Source of the DNA: SKZT01 sp964478625
GTDB lineage: Bacteria > Desulfobacterota > Desulfobacteria > Desulfobacterales > SKZT01
Direction of reading: 5' to 3'
DNA length: 64,000 nt
Assembly (NCBI GenBank): GCA_964478625.1
Contig: CAYZJH010000004.1
Coordinates: 1 to 64,000, forward strand
Position 1 is the first letter of the stretch. Every line of letters begins with the position of its first letter. This document shows positions 32,704 to 42,179 of the stretch, piece by piece. The notes under the pieces were generated by a model, which did not search any database, was not told the DNA's origin, and saw only the letters and a program-made list of their open reading frames with translations. The translations under genes and the position numbers were made by a program.

Positions 32704-33366
32704 TCAATTTGCGAGAATTTTTTTTGCGGTATTTTTTAACACTTTATAAAAAAACTCATTGTCGGCGATTCCTTTCAGGAGAATTTTTTTAAATTCATTG
32801 ATATCTGCTTTGTTGACCATTAAATTGACACTTTTATGAAAGGCTTCCATATTATCCATTGTTCTAAAACGGGAGGTCAGAAGTATCAAAAAGATATTTC
32901 TTCTCATATTTATGGGAAGGTGTTGCAGGAAAATCAACACACCATTGGCGTGATAATTTTTACAATCAAAAAGTTCATCCAGGACAACGATATCAAAGGT
33001 ATGGTACCGCATCTTTTTTAGAGCATCCCTAGCATTTTCAGCAACTGTATTATGATATTCCAGATTAATTAATATGGGATTGATTTTTTCCTGTATTTCC
33101 GGATCTGAAACGCAAACTATGGATGTCTTGGCTTCTTCTTCAAGAAAATCAAAAGGTTTTTCAGAAGCATCATAGGTGTCCGAAGTCAATTCATCAAAAA
33201 TGGTAGAAACCGATTCATTTTTCTGTTGTTCCTCGGGTTGCGGAGCTGAAGTCACCACCAGTCTCTTTTTGCATCCGGGGCAATTCAGATACGCAGTACG
33301 ATCTTTGGGAATTTTATTATCCGGAATGGTTAACTTTTTTTGGCAATTGTCACAAATGATTTCCAT
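32704..33366 (-). CDS. zinc-ribbon protein with receiver-like domain
   Basis: The 220-residue protein starts with an MJ0042-type zinc ribbon, CDNCQKKLTIPDNKIPKD then NCPGCKKRLVV, typical of regulators in myxobacteria and deltaproteobacteria. After an acidic linker, residues of about 75-190 look like a receiver: SIVCVSDPEI, FDIVVLDELFD with a candidate phospho-Asp, ILLTSRF, and VNKADINEF. Only one acid is left in the first acidic pocket, so phosphorylation is doubtful. It lies 17 bases downstream of the PilU-like gene on the same strand, so a role in type IV pilus motility control is plausible. The function is not known. Confidence 0.65.
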   Translation of the reverse strand: MEIICDNCQKKLTIPDNKIPKDRTAYLNCPGCKKRLVVTSAPQPEEQQKNESVSTIFDELTSDTYDASEKPFDFLEEEAKTSIVCVSDPEIQEKINPILINLEYHNTVAENARDALKKMRYHTFDIVVLDELFDCKNYHANGVLIFLQHLPINMRRNIFLILLTSRFRTMDNMEAFHKSVNLMVNKADINEFKKILLKGIADNEFFYKVLKNTAKKILAN

Positions 33367-33383
33367 GAGCCCTTATCCAGCAT

Positions 33384-34550
33384 TTAATAGGTTTTACTAT
33401 AATCCTTGTCGATTTCCAGTTTATCGATATCGGTGGTTTTTTCACCCCTGGCACTTTTTACATTGTCGATACCCCTTCCCACCACCCCTCTTCGGGAACA
33501 ATACGCAAGAGCGGTTTCCTGGGTAATGACGCCTAGTTCGTACAAATGCACAATATAGCTATCGAAGGTGGTCATCCCAAACGGTTTACCAGCCTCCATA
33601 ATATCATAGAATGTTTTACCCTCTGATTCACCGTTCAGAATGGAATCTTTGACCCGAAGGTTTGTTCCTAAAATTTCAAAAGCCGCAATCCGTCCTCCTC
33701 CAACTTTAGGAAGAAGCCTTTGGCAGACAATCCACCTTACCGTATCAGCAAGGCGTGTCCGGATCTGGGTTTCTTCTTCGGTGCTGAACATACCGATAAT
33801 TCGGTTGATTGTTGAACCGGCATCCACGGTATGCAGGGTCGTAAGCACCAGATGCCCTGTTTCAGCAGCTTTTAATCCGATTTCAATGGTTTCACGATCG
33901 CGCATTTCGCCTACAAGAATGACTTTGGGGGCTTGCCGAAGGGCTGCCCGCAGGCCGCCGGCAAAAGTATCAAAATCAAGACCGAGTTCCCGCTGATTGA
34001 AGGTCGCCTTTTTATGGGGATGCTGATATTCGATAGGATCTTCCAGGGTAACCACATGGACCGATTTTGAATCGTTAATTTCATCCAAAACAGCGGCAAG
34101 GGATGTTGTTTTTCCAGATCCGGTTGCACCGGTAACAAAAACAATGCCGTTTTTTTCCTGTGCTATTTTATGCATGGCATCCGGCAGATTTAATTCATCA
34201 ATGGTCGGAATTTTTGATTCCAGCTTACGAAGAACAATAGAATAATTGGAGGATTGGGAAAAAATATTGACACGAAAACGAGCTTTGCCGGGCAAACTGT
34301 AGGAAAGGTCACATGAACCCGAATTCAAAAGTATTTCCGTAAGTCTTCGATCCTGGTTGATCAGGTTCAGCGCAAAGACTTCTGTTTGAAATGGTGTCAA
34401 CTCCCTGAATTCAGGTTTCATTTCAACAGCCACAAGTTGACCGCTACTTTCGACTTGAAGAGGTTTCCCGGGTGTCAGATTAAGATCGGATACATCAGGG
34501 TATGAATCGAGCATTTTTGTCAGAATATGGTCTATTTCCTGTTTTCTCAT
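33384..34550 (-). CDS. PilT/PilU-type twitching motility ATPase
   Basis: The 388-residue hexameric secretion ATPase probably depolymerises type IV pili. Motifs: Walker A VTGATGSGKTTSLAAVL near 138, an Asp box (LEDPIEY), Walker B VILVGEMRDRETIEIG and the His box ETGHLVLTTLHTVDAGSTI. It is a paralogue of the PilT at 34578-35660, 27 bases upstream. The longer tail and its position as second gene resemble PilU, which works with PilT under load, but the sequence alone does not prove that. No pilin or assembly gene lies in the window. Confidence 0.85.
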   Translation of the reverse strand: MRKQEIDHILTKMLDSYPDVSDLNLTPGKPLQVESSGQLVAVEMKPEFRELTPFQTEVFALNLINQDRRLTEILLNSGSCDLSYSLPGKARFRVNIFSQSSNYSIVLRKLESKIPTIDELNLPDAMHKIAQEKNGIVFVTGATGSGKTTSLAAVLDEINDSKSVHVVTLEDPIEYQHPHKKATFNQRELGLDFDTFAGGLRAALRQAPKVILVGEMRDRETIEIGLKAAETGHLVLTTLHTVDAGSTINRIIGMFSTEEETQIRTRLADTVRWIVCQRLLPKVGGGRIAAFEILGTNLRVKDSILNGESEGKTFYDIMEAGKPFGMTTFDSYIVHLYELGVITQETALAYCSRRGVVGRGIDNVKSARGEKTTDIDKLEIDKDYSKTY

Positions 34551-34577
34551 CTCTACTGCCCACTTTTAAAAAATTGT

Positions 34578-35660
34578 TTAAGCTTCGGTAAAATCCGAGG
34601 GCGGATTTGTCAATAGCGGCCTGAACCGGGATTTTTCGTTTGCCTTCAGATAGGCGTCATCACCACTGATCTGCCCTTTATTGAACAGATCCATGATAGC
34701 ATCATCCAATAATTGCATACCATATCGCTTACCGGTTTGCATCACTGATGGAAGCTGGTGAGTCTTGGATTCACGAATCAGGTTACGGGCAGCGGGTGTT
34801 GCAATTAAAATTTCAAGGGCAGGAACTCGCCCTTTGATATCAATCCGTTTAAAAAGAACTTGAGCCACGACCGCCCGAAGGCCATCTGACAAGGTGGAAC
34901 GAATTTGAGCCTGCTGATTGGCCGGAAAAACCTCAATCACTCGATCCACTGTTTTGGGTGCGCTGGTGGTATGAAGAGTGGCAAATACCAGGTGACCGGT
35001 TGATGCAGCCTCTATCGCCAAAGAAATGGTTTCAAGATCCCTTAACTCGCCCACAAGGATGATATCCGGGTCCTCACGCAGAGCACCACGCAAAGCAGAA
35101 TGGAACGATTTGGTATGAAGGCCTATTTCTCTCTGGTTGACAATACATCCCTGACTTTTATGCACAAATTCAATGGGATCTTCAATGGTAATGATATGGT
35201 CTTTTCTCGTTCGGTTGGCGACATCGACAATAGCGGCCAAAGTCGTTGATTTACCACTTCCGGTTGGTCCGGTAACCAGTACCAGTCCCCGAGGAAGCGA
35301 GGCCAGTTTGGAGATTACCGGTGGAAGCCCAAGCTCTTCGGCTGTCATAATTGTTGAGGGGATTTCTCTGAATACTGCTCCAACTCCGTTTTTATGCATA
35401 AAAAAATTCGCCCGGTATCGGGCCAATCCGGGAATTTCATAGCCAAAATCCACATCACCGGTCTCTTCAAAAACCTTGACCTTGTCTTCAGGTGCGATTT
35501 CATAAAGCATCGCTCTCAAACTGTCATTATCGAGAACTTTATATTTTACCCTTTCGACATCTCCCCGAATTCGAAGCGCCGGGGGCTGTCCCGCAGCCAA
35601 ATGAAGATCCGAGGCTCCTTGATCGTTCATCAGTTTGAAAAATGCGTCAATTTTTGCCAT
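34578..35660 (-). CDS. pilT: type IV pilus retraction ATPase PilT
   Basis: The 360-residue PilT retracts type IV pili. Visible: N-terminal SDLHLAAGQPPALRIRGD, Walker A VTGPTGSGKSTTLAAI near 131, Asp box IEDPIEFVH, Walker B IILVGELRDLETI and His box STGHLVFATLHTTSAPKTVDR. Length and motifs match PilT closely. First gene of a minus-strand set with the PilU-like and zinc-ribbon/receiver-like genes. The downstream partners suggest regulated pilus retraction and surface motility or adhesion. Confidence 0.93.
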   Translation of the reverse strand: MAKIDAFFKLMNDQGASDLHLAAGQPPALRIRGDVERVKYKVLDNDSLRAMLYEIAPEDKVKVFEETGDVDFGYEIPGLARYRANFFMHKNGVGAVFREIPSTIMTAEELGLPPVISKLASLPRGLVLVTGPTGSGKSTTLAAIVDVANRTRKDHIITIEDPIEFVHKSQGCIVNQREIGLHTKSFHSALRGALREDPDIILVGELRDLETISLAIEAASTGHLVFATLHTTSAPKTVDRVIEVFPANQQAQIRSTLSDGLRAVVAQVLFKRIDIKGRVPALEILIATPAARNLIRESKTHQLPSVMQTGKRYGMQLLDDAIMDLFNKGQISGDDAYLKANEKSRFRPLLTNPPSDFTEA

Positions 35661-35812
35661 TCAATACCACCTGTAGTCTGTTTCCGGTTAAAAAATTTAT
35701 CGCTTTTGCATCTACCTCATGAATATCAAACCCCCTGAAACGAATGTGAAACTGCTGTTGATGAATATCGAAAGGGGCTATTTCAATCACTTTTCCTTAA
35801 ATTTTCTCAAAT

Positions 35813-36112
35813 CTATAAAAGCGTTTGCGCCATCCTCATGAGGCTGTTCACTAAAAAAGCCCTCAAAAACATAACTCCCAACAGAACAATTATGGGGGAC
35901 AGGTCGATTCCACCAAACACCACGGGGAGCTTCGTTCGAATGGGGTAAAGAACAGGTTCAGTAACATTGTTGATAAATCTGACTATCGGGTTAAAGGGAT
36001 CGGGGCTGACCCAAGATAACACAGCTCTCGCAATAACGGCGATCATCAGAAAAAGTAAAACAAAATCAAGAACTTTAGCGACTGCAATTAAAAAGTATCC
36101 GGCAACAAACAT
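35813..36112 (-). CDS. YggT family membrane protein
   Basis: A membrane protein of about 99 residues with two hydrophobic segments around SWVSPDPFNPIVRFINNVTEPVLYPIR (in parts SWVSPDPFNPIVRFI and TEPVLYPIR), the YggT signature. YggT is linked with osmotic and ion homeostasis and in many genomes sits beside proC, as here (divergent). The start at 36112 is preferred because AGGAAAAA precedes it; an upstream ATG at 36139 has none. Precise function unknown. Confidence 0.85.
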   Translation of the reverse strand: MFVAGYFLIAVAKVLDFVLLFLMIAVIARAVLSWVSPDPFNPIVRFINNVTEPVLYPIRTKLPVVFGGIDLSPIIVLLGVMFLRAFLVNSLMRMAQTLL

Positions 36113-36358
36113 TTTTTCCTGTCCTCTCTTTATAATCAATTGTCTTTCAGGTGAAAAACAGTTATTGTTTCATTTTTTATTCACAAGTGGAATGTGAAAA
36201 TAATGCTATTCCTTTTAATAAGTCAAGGCATTTCAGCAAAATTTAACCAGGAAATAATCCCGTCAGGTTCAAATGTTCCCTGAAGGCTGGTAAAGATATC
36301 AAAAGGATTTGCAAATTTTCAGATTGAATACGACTCAAACATGGAAATGGAGGGAAAG

Positions 36359-37210
36359 ATGCAGAAAGGCTCCGGAAATATCGGAATTATTGGAGGAGGC
36401 AACATGGGTGAAGCTTTTGCAGGAGCAATGATTCAAACCGGAATCTTTAACCCTTCGTCTATAACCATTAGCGATATTATGCAGGATCGCCTCCATATGT
36501 TGAAAACCACTTATGGTGTCAACACCACGCATGACAATTTCAGGGTGTTTAATTCAAGTGATATTATTATTTTGGCCGTCAAACCCCAACAGATGAATGA
36601 TGTTTTGACCGGTATTGCGAAGCATCCTGATTTTGACATAAAGGAAAGAAAATTAATCATATCGATTGCTGCGGGAATCACCATTGAAAAAATCGAAACC
36701 CTGCTTTACAAGGACATTGATGAACAGTTACGAAAATTGCTGCCCGTGATTCGCGTAATGCCCAACACTCCATCGCTTGTGCTTCAAGGCATGTCAGGGA
36801 TGAGTTCAAATCGTTATGTGCTGAGAGAAGAAGCTGACATGACCCGTAATATTCTTGAAACCATGGGCCATGTAATCGAATTTGATGAAAAACTTCTGGA
36901 TGCCGTCACCGGGCTGTCCGGATCTGGTCCCGCATATGTATTTTATCTGATTGAATCCATGATTGCTGCCGGAGTGGAATTGAATCTGGATTATGAAGAT
37001 GCAAAAATGTTGACGCTTACCACTGTCAAAGGAGCCGTTGCCTTGATGGAAACCCGAAATGAGACTGCTGAAGAACTTCGAAAAAAGGTAACATCCCCTG
37101 GTGGGACAACTGAGGCAGCATTCAGAATTCTTGAAAAAAATCAGGTTAAACAAGTATTGATAGAGGCCATCATTGCAGCTGCCAAACGTGCTGCAGAACT
37201 GAGCAAATGA
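36359..37210 (+). CDS. proC: pyrroline-5-carboxylate reductase ProC
   Basis: The enzyme, about 283 residues, makes the last step of proline synthesis with NAD(P)H. The N-terminal Rossmann motif is GIIGGGNMGEAFAGAMI; RVMPNTPSLV is near 140, GLSGSGPAYVFYLIE near 185, and the C-terminal signature VTSPGGTTEAAFRILE near 250. The start at 36359 has GGAGGG five bases upstream, which favours it over the ATG at 36341. It is divergent from yggT. Length is normal. Confidence 0.95.
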   Translation: MQKGSGNIGIIGGGNMGEAFAGAMIQTGIFNPSSITISDIMQDRLHMLKTTYGVNTTHDNFRVFNSSDIIILAVKPQQMNDVLTGIAKHPDFDIKERKLIISIAAGITIEKIETLLYKDIDEQLRKLLPVIRVMPNTPSLVLQGMSGMSSNRYVLREEADMTRNILETMGHVIEFDEKLLDAVTGLSGSGPAYVFYLIESMIAAGVELNLDYEDAKMLTLTTVKGAVALMETRNETAEELRKKVTSPGGTTEAAFRILEKNQVKQVLIEAIIAAAKRAAELSK

Positions 37211-37364
37211 TATCGCCTCTCAGTATTGTTGCACGATGGATCAATAGACAATCCTGTCTAAAACGGGTAGGGAATAGTAAAGAATTTTTGACTCACCGTA
37301 TTTATAGTTATGGTAATTGTTTAGATAACGGTACTAAAGAAACAACCAGATAATACAGAAAACA

Positions 37365-38069
37365 ATGTTTGCAGAAAATGTATCTTATTCCGCCGCTTTT
37401 TTGGCGGGTATTTTTTCGTTTCTTTCACCCTGCATTCTCCCTTTGATACCTGCTTATTTCACTTTTATCACGGGTTATTCACTTGATGATTTAACCACAA
37501 ACAAAAATCATCTGATTCGAAAAAAAGTGATAATTTCCACTCTTGCCTATGTGTGTGGTTTTTCCTTTGTCTTTATTTTAATGGGGGCTTCCGCTTCATT
37601 TTTGGGCCGATTAATCTATCACTACATCGATTCTATCAGAATTGCTGGAGGCATTCTAATCATACTATTGGGAATTCATTTGACCGGAATTATTCGTTTT
37701 AGTAAATTAGACGTTGAGAAAAAACTTGATCTAAAAAAGAAACCTCTTCACTTTTTGGGTACCTTTTTAGTCGGAATGGCATTTGCTGCCGGTTGGAGTC
37801 CCTGTATAGGGCCGTTGCTCGGATCGATTCTTATTTTAGCCGGAAGTCAGGATACAGTGGGTGAAGGGATGCTTTTGTTGGGCCTTTACTCGGGAGGTCT
37901 TGCATTACCATTTATATTGATTTCCGTATTTATACATCTTATTTTGAATTTTGTCAGAAAGGCCTCCGGAATTCTGAAATATGTCAATCCATTGGCAGGA
38001 ATTCTTCTGATTATCATGGGGTTTATATTAATTTTTGACAGGCTCTATCTTTTGACACAAATAGGATAA
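37365..38069 (+). CDS. ccdA: cytochrome c biogenesis protein CcdA (DsbD-like transmembrane)
   Basis: The 234-residue inner-membrane protein has about six transmembrane helices. It carries electrons from cytoplasmic thioredoxin across the membrane. The two key cysteines are in SFLSPCILPLIPAYF near residue 22 and AAGWSPCIGPLLGS near residue 145. In organisms with haem c proteins it keeps apocytochrome cysteines reduced. It is followed seven bases later by a thioredoxin-fold protein, so the pair acts as a split DsbD. The haem-binding kinase in this window is one potential client. Confidence 0.92.
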   Translation: MFAENVSYSAAFLAGIFSFLSPCILPLIPAYFTFITGYSLDDLTTNKNHLIRKKVIISTLAYVCGFSFVFILMGASASFLGRLIYHYIDSIRIAGGILIILLGIHLTGIIRFSKLDVEKKLDLKKKPLHFLGTFLVGMAFAAGWSPCIGPLLGSILILAGSQDTVGEGMLLLGLYSGGLALPFILISVFIHLILNFVRKASGILKYVNPLAGILLIIMGFILIFDRLYLLTQIG

Positions 38070-38075
38070 AATGTT

Positions 38076-38543
38076 TTGAAAGCAAAAATTCAAATTGCCG
38101 TTTTGATCTTTTTTATCTTCATTTTTGCCTTATGGTTTGTTTCGATCGGATTTGCATCATCAGCCGGCATTGTCTGGGTAAGTTATGATGAGGCGATTTC
38201 CAGGGTTGAACAAGAACCCAAAAAACTGCTGATCAATTTCTACTCAGACCGTTGTGAATATTGCATTGTCATGGAAAAAGAGACTTTCATGGACCCGGCA
38301 ATTGTCGCCTATATTAATAAAAACTTTATTCCCGTTCGAGTCAATTCCGATACTGATCAGAAAATTGCTGAAAGTTTCAAGGTTCGGGGACTTCCCGACA
38401 CCTGGTTTATGTCGGAAACCAAAGAAATCATCGGTCACAGGCCCGGATTTATTCCTGCGGAAACCATGATCATGGTCTTAAAATACATTCATACAGACAG
38501 CTATAAAAATTTGTCATTTAAAAAATTTATGGACAATCATTAG
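38076..38543 (+). CDS. exported thioredoxin-fold protein (split DsbD partner)
   Basis: A protein of 155 residues with an N-terminal hydrophobic segment (IQIAVLIFFIFIFALWFVSI, then GFASSAG) that works as a signal or anchor. The thioredoxin-like domain has the active site CEYC in YSDRCEYCIVMEKETF near residue 60 and the cis-Pro region VRGLPDTWFM. It resembles the C-terminal domain of DsbD. Translation starts at TTG, with AGGA about nine bases upstream. With CcdA just before it, it should reduce periplasmic disulfides or apocytochromes. It converges with a small membrane gene, overlapping by four bases. Confidence 0.85.
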   Translation: MKAKIQIAVLIFFIFIFALWFVSIGFASSAGIVWVSYDEAISRVEQEPKKLLINFYSDRCEYCIVMEKETFMDPAIVAYINKNFIPVRVNSDTDQKIAESFKVRGLPDTWFMSETKEIIGHRPGFIPAETMIMVLKYIHTDSYKNLSFKKFMDNH

Positions 38544-38785
38544 AAAAAAAACCTTCGGATCAGCCGGAGTGCCATGGAAAAAATCACCCCGGCACTAAGC
38601 CCTGTCAGCAGCACAGGCATCCAAATATAAGCCTGATATTGCTCAGAACCCTTGGCTACATTGATTCCAACCAACCCCAAAAGCACCACCGGACTTAACA
38701 AAATGATAGCCACCAGGCAGATGAGTTCAGAGTCATACCAGGGAATAATGATTTTACGATATATGGGGGGATGATCCAGTTTCAT
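38540..38785 (-). CDS. small hypothetical membrane protein, two helices
   Basis: A protein of about 81 residues with two predicted membrane helices (ICLVAIILLSPVVLLGLVGI near 20-40 and WMPVLLTGLSAGVIFSMAL near 55-73) and a basic C-terminus, RLIRRFFF. I do not recognise a family. The start at 38785 has GAGGA eight bases upstream. It lies divergently from the ChaN-like gene and converges on the thioredoxin-fold gene. Helix pattern and a good start support that it is real. Confidence 0.6.
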   Translation of the reverse strand: MKLDHPPIYRKIIIPWYDSELICLVAIILLSPVVLLGLVGINVAKGSEQYQAYIWMPVLLTGLSAGVIFSMALRLIRRFFF

Positions 38786-38890
38786 GATAAATCCTCTGTT
38801 ATTCAATCAATCGTTTCGGCCCATTATACACAATATCTGATGATTCCGATTAGAATGATTTCGATCCTTTTTTCTCAAAAACTCAAATCC

Positions 38891-39817
38891 ATGTCCATAT
38901 TAAAATGTGATGTGCCTGTTTTTTCATTATTTTTTTTAATCATATGGATTGTCTCAGGGTGCGCCGCTCCATCCCCAAAACTTACGCTCATCGATATTCA
39001 ACAAACTTTTCCGCCGGACACCATTCTTTCCACAGAACTGAAACAAGAGATTTCATATGAAACCCTCATGAAAAAATTAAATCATGTCAAGGTGATTTAT
39101 ATTGGAGAAAAGCATTCCGACAAGAACCATCATGACATTCAATTAAAGATAATCAAATCCATGTATGAAAAAAATCCTTCCATGTGTGTCGGTATGGAAA
39201 TGTTCGACCGCACCTATCAACAGGTGCTGGATCAATGGTCCTCCGGCCAACTGGAGGAAACGGAGTTTTTAAAAAAAACACACTGGTATGCCAATTGGCG
39301 GTATCCCTTTGATCTTTATCGGGATATTCTTGTTTTTATTATGAAAAAAAATATTGCCCTGGTCGGCCTCAACATTCCTTTCCATATCCCTCCGAAAATT
39401 GCGGTTGGGGGTTTGGAAAACCTTTTAGAGTATGACCAAAATTTTTTACCTGCAACCATAAATACTCATATTGAGCCGCACAGACAATATGTAGAAAAAT
39501 TTTTTGAGGGTCATATGACAAGGGGCCGGGAAAATTTTGATACCTTTTACCAAGCTCAATGTGTTTGGGAAGATACCATGGCCGAAACGGTCTCAACCCA
39601 TTTGTGTGACGGACCCATGGTTGTCTTGGTTGGAAATGGCCATATCATCTACAAATTCGGCATCCCAGACAGGGCCTACCAGTTGTTGCCGGTACCCTTT
39701 AAAACCATTTACCTCACCCCGGTTGGCACTTCAGCTGAACTGGACTATGCCGACTATCTCTGGGCAACTCCGGAACCTCAACCTCCCCTCAGGAAAATGA
39801 AACATCCTCCCCGCTAA
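38891..39817 (+). CDS. ChaN-family lipoprotein
   Basis: A protein of about 308 residues with a lipoprotein signal (MSILKCDVPVFSLFF, then IIWIVSGC with the lipid-carrying Cys). The ChaN domain is recognised by VIYIGEKHSDKNHHDIQL near residue 73, CVGMEMFDRTYQQVLDQW, and VVLVGNGHIIYKFGIPDR. In Campylobacter ChaN binds two stacked haems and helps iron uptake. The start at 38891 is chosen to give a typical signal length; earlier in-frame ATGs (38771, 38840, 38855) are possible. No haem transporter is adjacent. Confidence 0.82.
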   Translation: MSILKCDVPVFSLFFLIIWIVSGCAAPSPKLTLIDIQQTFPPDTILSTELKQEISYETLMKKLNHVKVIYIGEKHSDKNHHDIQLKIIKSMYEKNPSMCVGMEMFDRTYQQVLDQWSSGQLEETEFLKKTHWYANWRYPFDLYRDILVFIMKKNIALVGLNIPFHIPPKIAVGGLENLLEYDQNFLPATINTHIEPHRQYVEKFFEGHMTRGRENFDTFYQAQCVWEDTMAETVSTHLCDGPMVVLVGNGHIIYKFGIPDRAYQLLPVPFKTIYLTPVGTSAELDYADYLWATPEPQPPLRKMKHPPR

Positions 39818-39874
39818 TTTTATAAGCCTGTATGTCCCTGTCACTCATCCTTTTCATCTCATCTAACCCAAACT

Positions 39875-39923
39875 CAATATATTGATTTTTTATATTGACA
39901 CATATCAATATATTGTGATACAA
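39875..39923 (+). promoter_or_regulatory. nrdDG promoter with two NrdR-like boxes
   Basis: The perfect palindrome CAATATATTG occurs twice, at 39875-39884 and 39906-39915, exactly 31 bases apart (about three helical turns), as expected for paired NrdR boxes. TTGACA (39895-39900) lies between them, and the second box falls between -35 and a weak -10 (GATACA, 39917-39922). This would suit repression of nrdDG by NrdR when dATP is high. Confidence 0.6.
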
Positions 39924-40013
39924 GGTTTTTCATTCCAGTTGGGATCAGTTCATTCAACAATCCGTAAAACAGTTAAAAAACACCTCAAAATCCTTTCGAT
40001 AAGGGGGTATTCC

Positions 40014-42125
40014 ATGTTTGAGAATATAAAAAAACGTGACGGAAGAGTAGTGCCGTTCGATTCGCAAAAAATCACATCTGCGATTGCAAAAGCTGGAAAG
40101 GCTACTGGAGAATTCGAAGAAAGAGATGCCCGGAAACTCACCTTGAAAGTTCTGACACTCGCCCATGAGCTTCGACTGGGAATCACACCTGAAGTCGAGG
40201 AAATTCAGGATATTGTGGAGCGCATACTTCTGGACTCTCCCTATTACAAAACGGCCAAAGCCTATATTCTCTACAGGGAACAACATGCCCGGATCAGGGC
40301 TATCACAACCAAAGCAAACGTTGACCTGGTGGAACATTATATCGGTAAACTTGACTGGAAAATAAAAGAAAACAGCAACATGTGTTATTCTCTTCAGGGG
40401 TTGAACAATTACATTTCTTCGGATATCACCTCGGAATACTGGTTAAATCAGATTTACCCCCCTGAAATTCGTGAAGCTCACAAAAACGGGGATATACATC
40501 TCCACGATTTAAGCCTTTTGTCTGTCTATTGTGTGGGATGGGATCTCAAAGACCTTCTTTGCCAAGGATTTAAGGGGGTAGAAGGGAAAGTGGAAAGTGC
40601 ACCTCCCAAGCACCTCCGGTCCGCATTGGGACAGATCGTTAATTTTTTCTACACCCTTCAAGGGGAGGCTGCAGGGGCTCAGGCCATATCAAACTTTGAT
40701 ACTTTATTGGCGCCTTTTGTGCGTTACGATGATTTGGACTATGCCGAAGTCAAACAAGCTTTGCAGGAATTTGTGTTTAACATCAATATTCCGACCAGAG
40801 TGGGCTTCCAGACTCCTTTTACCAATATCACCATGGACCTGATCGTGCCTTCCACGCTTAGGGATCAGCCGGTAATTGTGGGCGGAAAAGCGCTTGAATT
40901 TGTCTATGGAGATTTCCAGCCGGAAATGGATATGATCAATGAAGCGTTTGCAGAAGTCATGATGGAAGGTGATGCCAAAGGACGTGTCTTTACCTTTCCT
41001 ATTCCCACCTATAACCTGACCAAAGATTTTGACTGGGATAAACCCGGACTGGAAAAGGTGTGGAAAATGACCGGGAAATACGGGATTCCCTACTTTTCCA
41101 ATTATATTAATTCAGACATGTCCCCTGAAGATGCCCGGTCAATGTGCTGTCGCCTTCGTCTAGACAACCGGGAGCTTTTGAAAAGGGGCGGAGGGCTTTT
41201 CGGAGCAAACCCGCTGACCGGATCTATTGGCGTTGTGACGTTGAATTTGCCGCGGATCAGCTATATCAGCAAAACACGGGACGATTTTTTTGCACATTTG
41301 AATAAAAATATTGACCTTGCCATAAAAAGTTTGAATATCAAAAGAAAGGTCCTGGAAAAATTTACGGAGAAAAATCTTTATCCCTATTCGATGTTTTATT
41401 TAAGGGATGTAAAAAAACGAACCGGATTTTTCTGGAAAAACCATTTTTCCACGATCGGTATAATCGGCATGAACGAGGCTTGCATGAACTTTTTGGGCGA
41501 AAATATCGGAAGTCCTTCAGGGCAAGCATTTGCACTGGAAGTCATGGATTTTCTTCGCGGCCGAATAACCGCGGCACAGGAACATACCGGAGATCTTTTT
41601 AACCTTGAAGCCACTCCTGCCGAGGGAACTTCATTCCGATTGGCCATGCTTGACAAAAAGCGATTTGGGGATATTCTTTGCGCCAATGAGGATCAGTTAC
41701 CAAAAGGAGCCGCACCTTACTACACCAATTCAACACAACTTCCGGTAAATTATACCGATGATATCTTTGAAACACTTGAACTCCAGGATCAGCTCCAAAC
41801 CAAATACACCGGCGGAACTGTCCTTCACATATTCCTCGGTGAACAAATCTGCGATACGGACACCGTCAAGCATTTCCTGCGTAAGATCGCTTCCAATTAC
41901 CGACTTCCGTATTTTACCCTTTCACCTACATTCAGCGTGTGTCCCTCGCATGGATATCTCAGTGGTGAAGAAAATACATGTCCGATCTGCCGGCAAGAAA
42001 CCGAGGTTTATTCAAGAGTGGTTGGTTATCTCAGGCCTGTTAAACAGTGGAATGACGGTAAACAATCCGAATTTGTCATGAGAAAAACATTTCGTGTGGA
42101 GCCCCATCGCCAAAAAGCAGTTTAA
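40014..42125 (+). CDS. nrdD: anaerobic ribonucleoside-triphosphate reductase NrdD
   Basis: The class III reductase of about 703 residues makes dNTPs without oxygen using a glycyl radical. The N-terminal ATP-cone (VVPFDSQKITSAIAKAGKAT) senses ATP/dATP. The body has HLHDLSLLSVYCVGWDL near 160 and QIVNFFYTLQGEAAGAQA. Near the end are a metal-binding pattern (VCPSHGYL with TCPICRQ) and the glycyl radical loop RVVGYLRPVKQWNDGK. The start at 40014 has AAGGGGG upstream; the ORF can be read back to 39882, but that would run through the promoter. nrdG follows 54 bases later. Intact. Confidence 0.95.
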   Translation: MFENIKKRDGRVVPFDSQKITSAIAKAGKATGEFEERDARKLTLKVLTLAHELRLGITPEVEEIQDIVERILLDSPYYKTAKAYILYREQHARIRAITTKANVDLVEHYIGKLDWKIKENSNMCYSLQGLNNYISSDITSEYWLNQIYPPEIREAHKNGDIHLHDLSLLSVYCVGWDLKDLLCQGFKGVEGKVESAPPKHLRSALGQIVNFFYTLQGEAAGAQAISNFDTLLAPFVRYDDLDYAEVKQALQEFVFNINIPTRVGFQTPFTNITMDLIVPSTLRDQPVIVGGKALEFVYGDFQPEMDMINEAFAEVMMEGDAKGRVFTFPIPTYNLTKDFDWDKPGLEKVWKMTGKYGIPYFSNYINSDMSPEDARSMCCRLRLDNRELLKRGGGLFGANPLTGSIGVVTLNLPRISYISKTRDDFFAHLNKNIDLAIKSLNIKRKVLEKFTEKNLYPYSMFYLRDVKKRTGFFWKNHFSTIGIIGMNEACMNFLGENIGSPSGQAFALEVMDFLRGRITAAQEHTGDLFNLEATPAEGTSFRLAMLDKKRFGDILCANEDQLPKGAAPYYTNSTQLPVNYTDDIFETLELQDQLQTKYTGGTVLHIFLGEQICDTDTVKHFLRKIASNYRLPYFTLSPTFSVCPSHGYLSGEENTCPICRQETEVYSRVVGYLRPVKQWNDGKQSEFVMRKTFRVEPHRQKAV

Positions 42126-42179
42126 ACTTTTTCAATCGAAACCTAAAAGCCGTCCGCTCATGCAGAAAGGAAAAAACAA

